The translations under genes were made by a program, and so were the position numbers. A DNA stretch of 64,000 nt from Lumbricus terrestris (taxonomy: Eukaryota; Annelida; Clitellata; Crassiclitellata; Lumbricidae). The stretch lies in contig OX457037.1 of NCBI GenBank assembly GCA_949752735.1, positions 38,263,096-38,327,095 of the forward strand, written 5' to 3'. This document shows positions 24,461 through 34,161 of the stretch, piece after piece. The first letter of the stretch is position 1. Every line of letters begins with the position of its first letter. Below the pieces are notes generated by a model. The model was not told where the DNA came from and searched no databases. It worked only from the letters and a program-made list of their open reading frames with translations.

Positions 24461-27400
24461 GTAATAATAATAATAATAGTAACGATGACAATTTCTATGG
24501 TGCTGTAACACAGCCATGCCCTTACAAGGGCGCCTCACATACAACTAACAGCTGTGGCTTGGTGATTTTTTACATTGGCCTATACTATATAGTACTAAGT
24601 GTCTTGACAGATTTTAGATGAGGATTCAGACTCCGAAGGTGACAGTTGTCTTCAATATTCACTAGCCGACATCGAGGTTGTTGCAGAAGCGTTGGATAAA
24701 GAAGATGCTGGTGATGATGATGAACAAAGCAGCTGCAGCAGTGATGATGACTCCGAGTGAGAGAAATTTAATTGTCACAAATAGATCTGAATTTCTTGTT
24801 GATGTTCTGTTAATGTTGGTTCTGCTTTATCGTAATCGTAGTCATAATTTTGATTTTAAAGTGCCACTTCAAGAGACAGATTGTAACTGATTAATGCACG
24901 ATATTATGGTCATGATTCCATAGATAGCATTAGATAGCACTGCCATAGTCAACTCTGATGCATATGAATGCATGTATCTTTAGTTTTAAGTGAGTAAGTT
25001 CTACGTATCTTCGTTGTGATTCCTAACAATCAATGCTATTGCAACTTTGAAGTTATTGCTAGACAATTTAGCAGTAAATCTGCCATTGATCTGAAAATTT
25101 GGTTTTAAACTGTACCAACACATTATCTAGTGCCTGTATAGAATCTTTCAGAAGTGTAAACGTTACTTATGGTCTCCAGTGATGAAATCATAATTGACAT
25201 TTTCAGCGAAGATTCAGATGATGAAGACATGCAGACGCTTCGGGAAAGTATGGCCAGTATTCTGAAGAGTCCCAGCAGCAAAGGTTCTTATTTGATTTAA
25301 TGATAATAACGTTAAAGATGATGATATTAGGAGCAGCAAAACTTTGTCATCAATAGCATTGGTATTAATAAAACATGGGCACGATATCTGTTACACTGTT
25401 TCATCAGTATCTTTTCAAGTATAATACAGTACATTTTGTGCTGAGTAGTCAATCTGCAAATGGTGCTATATATAAATTTATAGATACAATACAATACGTT
25501 GCATTCTTATGAGCTGGTTCAGTGGTTCTTAAGGATTTGCTCAACCATTTAATAACAGAATTCTTCTTTTAATTATGCATGTTGATGCAGATTAAGGGAT
25601 ATATGTGTATTTGTTTCAGTTTAAACCATCAGTCGCTAGCTGTGTTATTTCAGAATGTGTATTTAACGAGAAGTCTGGTGAAAGTGCATTATATTATTGA
25701 CCAACGAAATACTTGGCATCAAGCAATATGCATTGAATGTTATTGCATGATAACATTAATAATAATATCATCTACAACAAAAGCTTCTTTTTTAATCGTA
25801 CTGACTGCTACAGATGTGAAGATGATTAAATAATTATGATAATAAAAATAATAAATAATAATAATAATTTGTTTTAACCTTTTCGAATGCAGAAATAGAA
25901 AACAACACAAATCCAGAAAATTTTATGTTTTCTTTTCCAGCAGTCTCCAAACATTTTTAGGTCACCTGAGGGATACTTCATACCATGGGTATTAAGAAAT
26001 AATTATAATATTGTATTATGATGATGATGATGATGATGATTATGATGATGATGATGATGGTGGTGGTGGTGACGGTGACGGTGACGATGATGATGCACAT
26101 TAATGCAACCAACTATTGTTTTATATTTGCTATATTTGTGTCCTGTATTTTCATGGCTACAAGAGTTACTTGAGAAAAAAGCTCAGAATATTGTAATTAC
26201 GGTAGAAGTATTAATAGAATAAGCATTTTGTGTATAGAAGATTTGTTTTTTTAATGCAGATTCTGGTGATGAGGAAACTATTGAACCGAAAAAGAAGACT
26301 TCAAAAGAAAAGAGAAACAAAAAAGAAAGAAAGAAGAAAGATTTCTTTGAAAATGAGTGAGTAATGCAACCAAGTGTTTGGGAGTAATCTAAGGGAAAGC
26401 CCAGGGTTGACGGTTTCAGACCTTTTGTCAATTACCAGTACTCAAAAGGCTTTACAGTCTACTTTAAGTGCCCGAAAGCACAGATGCATGTATACATGTT
26501 TACTTACTAACATGCAATTACTACATCATGTTCTATGTAAATGCTTGTTTCTGCTTTATGTAATGTAATGTAATTTGCTACTTCCATAGCACCAGTCACA
26601 GAAGTTTCCATTCAGTTGCACTCCAGGAGTGAATATCGAGGAGAAGAAATAGGTTTTAATAAAGAGACAGAGCATCTTTGCTTTATGTATTTGTTTGAAA
26701 GAACAAGTTAGTACAAGTTGGTACTTACTGGTAACACAACAATGCACTTTTTCAGTCTTATTTTTGATGGTAACATTGAAGAAAAGGTTTCAAGATTGAC
26801 AGTAATTAATTTGAGAGTGGTGTGAAGATTTCAGTGAAGGGTTTTATTTGAAGTTTTCCCGCGTTGCGGTTACATTGTTGTGGAAGTATCTGTCAACTGA
26901 AACACATTGTCTTCAACGGAATTATTGTTGATTGCAGCAGATAATAAAAGCACTTATATTTTACCGTGCATTATCAGCCATACATTACCTTTTATTGTAT
27001 ACCTTACGCCAAGGGTGGATGCAGAAATTTTCGAAGGGGGGCCAAAATTTTCGGTCTTGTTAGGACAGGGCAAAAATTTTGTCTTCTTCGTCACCAAAAA
27101 ATCTTATGACTTTTTCTTAGTCATTCGTCCATTTTCCAGGAAAAAGGTACCATTTTGGCCCCAAAATAGTTGATGACCTTTTTTTAGTTGTCAGTCGTCA
27201 TAGTATCATAGTCGGGAGTCATGGTATCCTGCTTTTCTCTCCCGCTGCGTTTATTTAATGGCTTGTTGAACACGAAATGAAATGGGGGCCATGTCCCATG
27301 CAATTTTTAAATGGGGGCCGCGGCCGGATTGACCCCCTCCTGGATCTGCCCCTGCCTTACGCTGCCTTTCCTTACATTATTTTACGTTGCTTTGGTGTAC

Positions 27401-30297
27401 ATTGTTAAACAGTGTCCTTCAGTGCCTTGCTTTGCCATTAAGAAATTGGTTCTTCCAGGCCATTGCACTGGCTTTACCCTGTTACCTGCGATTTCTCATT
27501 CAGCCAGTGGCTCTTACAACTTAATAATAAATAATATTTACTTAAATATTTTTTTTTCTTTAAATGTTGCTTTGATTAAGTTTGCCTTACATTGTTCTAC
27601 CATTAAGGTATTCTGGAGCATGGGCACCCGCAGAAATTTTCGCAGGGGGGGGCAAAATTTTTACGATAGTCACGATCAAATTTTGTAGTAGCAAGAGCCT
27701 GAAAATGCAATGCTGCATGGAAATTAGGAATACGGGTATTTTTCAAAGAGGTTTCTTATGCAAATTTCTCAGTGTCATTTTGTGCATAATTTTTAATATG
27801 AATAGTTTCCTTAGAAATTTGGTACAAATCAAATAGCAGATCTATGTTAAAAAGTAGTTTCCTAAGGGTGCGCTATATAATTCCAAAGAATGAACGAATG
27901 ACTAAATGAACGGAAAAGGTGTCCGTTTGCAAGGGGCAATTGCTCCTTTAGCTGCTTCTAAAGCGCCGCTCGAAAGCCAATTGCAGGGCACCAGCAGTTT
28001 CACATGTTCTGCATCGAGTCAGAAGCCTATTCCCAAGAGTAGTCAGAAAGAGGTCCAAGTCTGGTAGCCAGAGGCCAGAGTAACTGTTAATGCGGGTATC
28101 GTTTAGGAAGGTGGAGATCTGAGGATCAGATTAGTGTGGGTATCAATTCTTTTTAACAGATCTCTTTGTCAGTTTTGGGTGTAAATCCTGAGGCGTGATA
28201 ACCAGAGCCAAGTTTATATACAGTATGACCTTCATGAATTCTGTACTGGCAGATTGCAAAATGGACAAAATGAAGCCTGACTTATAGCGGACTTGGTTTA
28301 TATAATTACAATGCTGGTGAATAAGCAGATCTCCCTGATGAAATTTCAGTGTACTTTGAGAAATTTTCAAATTTTTGCGTTAGTATTTAACTTTTTGCAG
28401 TTGTGATTAATTGCATTACAGCTGGATTCCACTTAAGTAGGCCATAATCGATAGGCCTGCTGTTTGCTTGGGTGCCCACAGGAAGGTTGAAAGCCAATGG
28501 TCATTGTAAGAATTTTTAGAAAGAGCTTGAACATGCAAGGCAGAAAGTTATAAAAGCATGTCTATTTCTATAGATATATCTAAAATGTGGATTTCTGACT
28601 TTCATTGTCTGTATCATTCGTATCAATGGTGCAATAATGCAAAGAAATTTGTTAAAAACCCAAAAGTAGTAGTTAAAAAACATAGGTTTCAATTTTCCAG
28701 GGGGGGGGCAAGTGCCCCCCCTTGCCCCTATGTGCGGGCGCCCATGTTCTGGAGTGTTTAAATGCAATTAATAGTAATTCATGTATCGTATTTTATTTTG
28801 CAAAGTTCACTCGGAAGCAATTCGTCTCTGAACGACCTGCAGAATATCAGAGAAACAATGAGAACTCTTCTTCTAGTGTCAGGCAAAAAGGAAGGTAAGA
28901 GCATACACCGGTAGTTGTAAAGCAAGGCTCGACTAAAAATTCCATTGTGATGGAAAATGAGGAGAGTGCATCGGGTAAAGACGATGAACTCAGAAACGAG
29001 CGGGTAGTATTTGACTGTTTTTGTGGAAACAGTCATGAAAGTATGGTTGTGAAGAATTGCAGGGAGTGACCATCATTGAGCAAAAGAAATGTTGGCTGTT
29101 CTAATGTGATGTGGCAATGTAATGTAATGTAAAGATAATGTGATAATGCGTGTGCCTTCTTGTAGCCTGCACATGTGTACATCCAGCATTAGAAAATAAT
29201 GAGATTGGTATAATGGTAGAGAGTAGTTCCAGAGATGCCAAACCATTGAGGAGTCATATATGGTGGAGGCTGTGATCAATGGTGTCCAATATGACAGAGA
29301 TGTCAAGGAAGCAGAGATAGGAGACTTTCTGATGGCTGACTGCAGAAGCCAGTCTATTGTATGGAAAGTGGAATTTCTGCGGAATTGTGTTTAGTGAAGC
29401 CAGACTGGTGGGAGTTGTGGGGTCAGCAGTTTAGCCAGGCAAGGACAATTTGTTTAATTAAATTAAATAGAAATGAAAGATTGGAAACGGAAACGTAGTT
29501 AGATAGGTTCCTTGTCAAGATTTCTTTTTGAGAAGGGGAGCCATGAGTGGCCCATACATGTCAAGGTGGTTGGAAAGTGTGGAACCATAGCAATTTGGAA
29601 TGTTATCAAGGGAATAGGGGAGGTTAAAAACCTGTTGGGAGTTGAGGATATTTTTGTTAAGGCATGTTTTCAATGAGTGAAAGAATGTAATAAAGCAAAA
29701 TACTTAATTCGAAGTCAGCCATGATCAAGTAATTACTAGGAACAGGGTGTGGCCACGTGAGATATGTGAAGGAAGCAGCAAAAGGGATGAGAAAGTTAAG
29801 GGGCGTGTTTTTTGTCAGTTAGGTAGTTGCTTGTGCAAAAGGCGTCACGTGTGAAGGTTGATTTTCTACTTTTTCAGCAGAAAAATTCCCGACGATGATT
29901 GACAAAGGAGATTCCAAAACTGCATTGTCTTCGAGTAAATTTGGAAATGGTGTGACTCAAGGTTAGTCTTTTTGTACCATAACTGAAGTGGAATTCTCTG
30001 TTTAATATATATTCTTCTGGCTCAGAATAGGGGATCTAGTCAATCTACATTACAGTGCAAATGGCAGGGCTTAAAGTGTGGCTGGACGGTCATGGACGGC
30101 GTCCATGCACTTATTTTAAAATATGAATGCTGTCCTGCCACTTATTGGGCAGCACAGTCTGAAAAGGTAAGGGGCGTCCAGGCACTTCTTTTGGAAAGGT
30201 AGCGGGTGTCCAGGCACTTATTTTCCCACACTTTAAGCACTGGCTAAAGGTCACCGTGAGAAGACAACATAATTGAACATATACATTGAAAAATACT

Positions 30298-30329
<32 letters not shown>

Positions 30330-33300
30330 ATAAATTTATATAGCGCCCCTTCAAGATCTCTACTCAGAGGCGCTCCCAACCCAGGCCTGGTCAAAGAGAA
30401 AGGTCTTAAGAAGACGGTAGAAAGAGCCAGCAGAGTCACGGGGAAGCGAACGGAGAGCCGCAGGGAGGCCATTCCAGATGGCTGGACCCACCACGGAAAA
30501 TGCTCTTCGCTGCATAGTAGCGGTACGACAAAAAGGGACAAGATAGTCACCGCGGGCAGCTGACCGCAGCGAACAACGGCCCAGAGAAACCGAGACTGGA
30601 GTAAAAAGCTCACATAGGTAGGATGGAGCTTGAGACAGAATGCAGCGCCAAGCTATAGACGAAACTCTATAAGCAATGCGTTGCTGCAGTGGGAGCCAGT
30701 GGAGGTCGTCCCTCATGAAGGCAGAAACGTGAGCAAACCGGGAGATGCCACCAACCAAGCGTGCTGCAGATCGAAGGACCCTAACCAAGGAGTTCAGACG
30801 GACCTGTGGGAGGCCAACATAAAGAGAGGAGCAGTAATCTAAGCGGCTGCAAACAAAGGCATGGACAAGAGTAGAAGATGCAGTGAATGAGAGAGAGCGA
30901 GCAACGACACGCAGCTGTCGAATTTGATAATAGCAGGCACGTGACAGGGAAGAGATGTGCTTAGAGAAGGAAAGTTCTTGGTCCAAGATGACCCCAAGGT
31001 CTCGAACAGAGGTAGAGAAGGTTATAAGGGGAAACTCATGTGCGAGAGCAGCCAAGTCAATCTTGGCCAGCTGCTGGCGAGTTCCCAGCCATATGAATTG
31101 CGTCTTCAGAGAGTTGAGTCGCAGTCGATTTGACGAAAGCCAAGAAGTAAGGGTGTTAGAAGCACTGACCATAAGGCGGACAGTTTTGGCTGCGTCCACA
31201 GCAAAGCAATGGCCATATGATTGGACATCATCAGCGTAGGAGTGGCTTCGCAATGAGCAAGAAGCGAGCAAAGAGCCAATGTCTGCAGTGAAAAGAATAT
31301 AGAGCAAGGGCCCTAGAACAGAACCCTGCGGAAGGCCCACTGGAACGGGGATCCAAGGGGAACGGGTGGAGTGAAAGACAGTGGAAGAGGAGCGGTCTGC
31401 TAAATAAGATGTGAGCCAGTCAAGGGGCAGAGCAGAGATGCCAAAAGAAGTAGAAAGCCGATGAATCAGAATATCATGATCGACAGTGTCGAAAGCAGCA
31501 CTCACGTCGTAGAGAGCCAGAAGAGTTACCTGCGATTTGTCAATTGCATTGTAAACATCAGAAAGAAGATGAAGAAGAAGGGTCTCAGTGGAGTGTCCCT
31601 TGCGAAAGCCAGATTGGTATGGTGGAAGAAGCATATTCAAGTCCAAGTACCTAAAAAGCTGAATAGCAACAAGCTTTTCAATAATTTTAGATACAAAAGT
31701 AACATTAGCTATAGGCCTATAGCTAGACGGCAGAAGAGGGTCAAGTCCCGGCTGCTTCAGGATCGGCGTGATGATTGACCGCTTCTGGGATGCCGGTAGA
31801 ATGCCATCACGAAGAGAGGCATTACACATGAGAGTCAGGAAAGGAAGGAAGATGTCGATGGATTCCTGTATGAGGAACGGTGGCAAAGTGTCCAATTCAG
31901 AGTACTTTGGCGGAGAGGAGAGGATGAGGCGACGTAACTCGAGCTCAGAGACGAGGTCGAGGCTGGAGAGACGGCAATCGGTAGGAGCGCATTCAGGAGG
32001 TGGAAATCCATCTGTTTCCCGACGCACCGTGTCGATCTTGGAAGCAAAATGGCTGGCGAAGTCAGCTGCTGTAAACGGTGGAGGCGTTGCGGTAGAGGAA
32101 GGTTGAGGTCGCCCCAGGAGATCCTTGAAGGTGGACCATAATCGTCTGGCATCTCCAGCGTTGGAAGAGATCTTACGCTCCCAATACTGACCCTCTATCT
32201 CCCTGAAGCGACTGTGCATGGAGCGCACGGATCGGACCCACTTCAGATGATGATATTATGCTGATGTGTCTGCCATTTAGGCAAAGATTTACAACATCAG
32301 TGCTATTTAATTACAGTTGTTAAGCTGTACACCATTAAATTCCTTTCCATGAGGTAACTGTTCATAAATGAGGGTTCTTCGCAAATGTTTTCAGTTTCAA
32401 TGAATTTATTAAAAGAAATTTTGTGGCTACTTTTATGATCACCTATTGATTCATGACACAACATTGTTATTGATAATTCTAATGATCTTTGACTTTTGAC
32501 AGGTGGAGATGATGGTGATGATGATGAATTCTTTGAAGATGTTGATGGTAATTCTGAGATGGATGCCTCACAGTTGGAGGAAGCACATGCAAAGCTGGAG
32601 AAAGAGCTTGGCTGTGAACTATTCAAAAAAGTCTATAAAACCGTGCAGGTGAGTAATTTGTGTGTGGAACTTGTGTTAATTATTTGCTTGTTTTAGTTTG
32701 ACCCTCTATTAACGGCAAACTGATTTGTAGGTTACGCCACCCATGAATGATGCCAGGGACCTCAGGGTAATGGTAATATTTGATTCGGAATTCTGTCACA
32801 ATAGGTTTAACAATGGGTTGGTATTGATTAGAAATATGTTTTGACAATTTTCTGTAACTTAATAATTAATTTTAGCAAATTACAAGACATGGGAAAGATT
32901 TGTGAATTGAATTATACATAAACAAACATCACATCAATGTGGCTGAAATGGATAAAAGAAGAAGATGAAGAGATGTCCTGTACTGGTAATTGGATTCATG
33001 CCAGTTTAGTCACTGTCATGCTGGCCTGTCAGTCTATTATGTTTGAGATTCAAATGTGCCATGGCAGAATAATGCTTTAAGATTTGTGCCATTGGACATG
33101 ATAGCCTACTTAAGTGAGCAGCACTTTCACCTCACAGAAGAATCGAACCCACGTATTCCACATTGCAAGGCGACCTCTCATACCGATCAGCTAAATCATG
33201 AAAGAGAACATTTTCAACATCGAGCAGACATTCAGTCTGATTTAACAATGTGCCACCGCAGAGAAAGCTTTCTGGAATGGAGTGACTAAGAATTGGACCT

Positions 33301-34081
33301 GTCTATATTATTTACTGACCAAAACAATATGCACTTGTCAATAAAGTTAAGAAAACCGTAAAAACCTTGAAGAATTTAAGGTGAATGAGCATAAGAAAAT
33401 AAAAACGTAGTATTTGTTCGGTAGGTACTTGTTAATTGGGTTTATTTATTTTTAAATCATAAGAAAATAGCTACATATTAATAGCATTCACGATTTCACG
33501 TACTAGTGAAACTGGGTAAATTAGAACGTGTTGAATTTTTTCCAAAAAAAGAGGACAAATATCCAAATTCTGAGGTTTTACCCAAAACCACCACTGGAAC
33601 TGTGAAAGTCCCTTGGATCCTCGGCCTTGCCATTCCTAAACTTGTGACTCTGCCAATGCCACTGCTAGCAACAATATTATAATGTGTATCATTTTGCGAC
33701 AGTTTAAGCTTATTTTAGCTAATTATCTCTTTTGTTTATGTATTTGGAATAGTATGAACTTCAAAGAGAGGATGAGAAGTTTGAAGATGGATTAAAACAG
33801 GCCACAAAGCTTCTAGGTCCTTCGAAAGCCAACCTTTACCCAGCTATACTCAGGCTTGTCAAAACAGCTACTGAGGCATCTGGAGAAGGTGGGTTGGATG
33901 TTGGTTTGAATTACATTCCTGTACAGCTGAGCGTCATGCAGTCATATATTTTAAATTTATATTGCAAAATACTAAATACTAAATTTATATTGCAAAATAC
34001 TAAATACTAAATTTATATTGCAAAATACTAAATACTAAATTTATATTGCAAAATGCTGAACATAGCATTATTATTATGATT

Positions 34082-34161
<80 letters not shown>

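Noticed and set aside
30360..32228. RT ORF treated as a host gene or retron/DGR-type reverse transcriptase
   Set aside because: Motif set, C-terminal end, simple-repeat tail, 5' truncation and many related 3' fragments identify it as a LINE.
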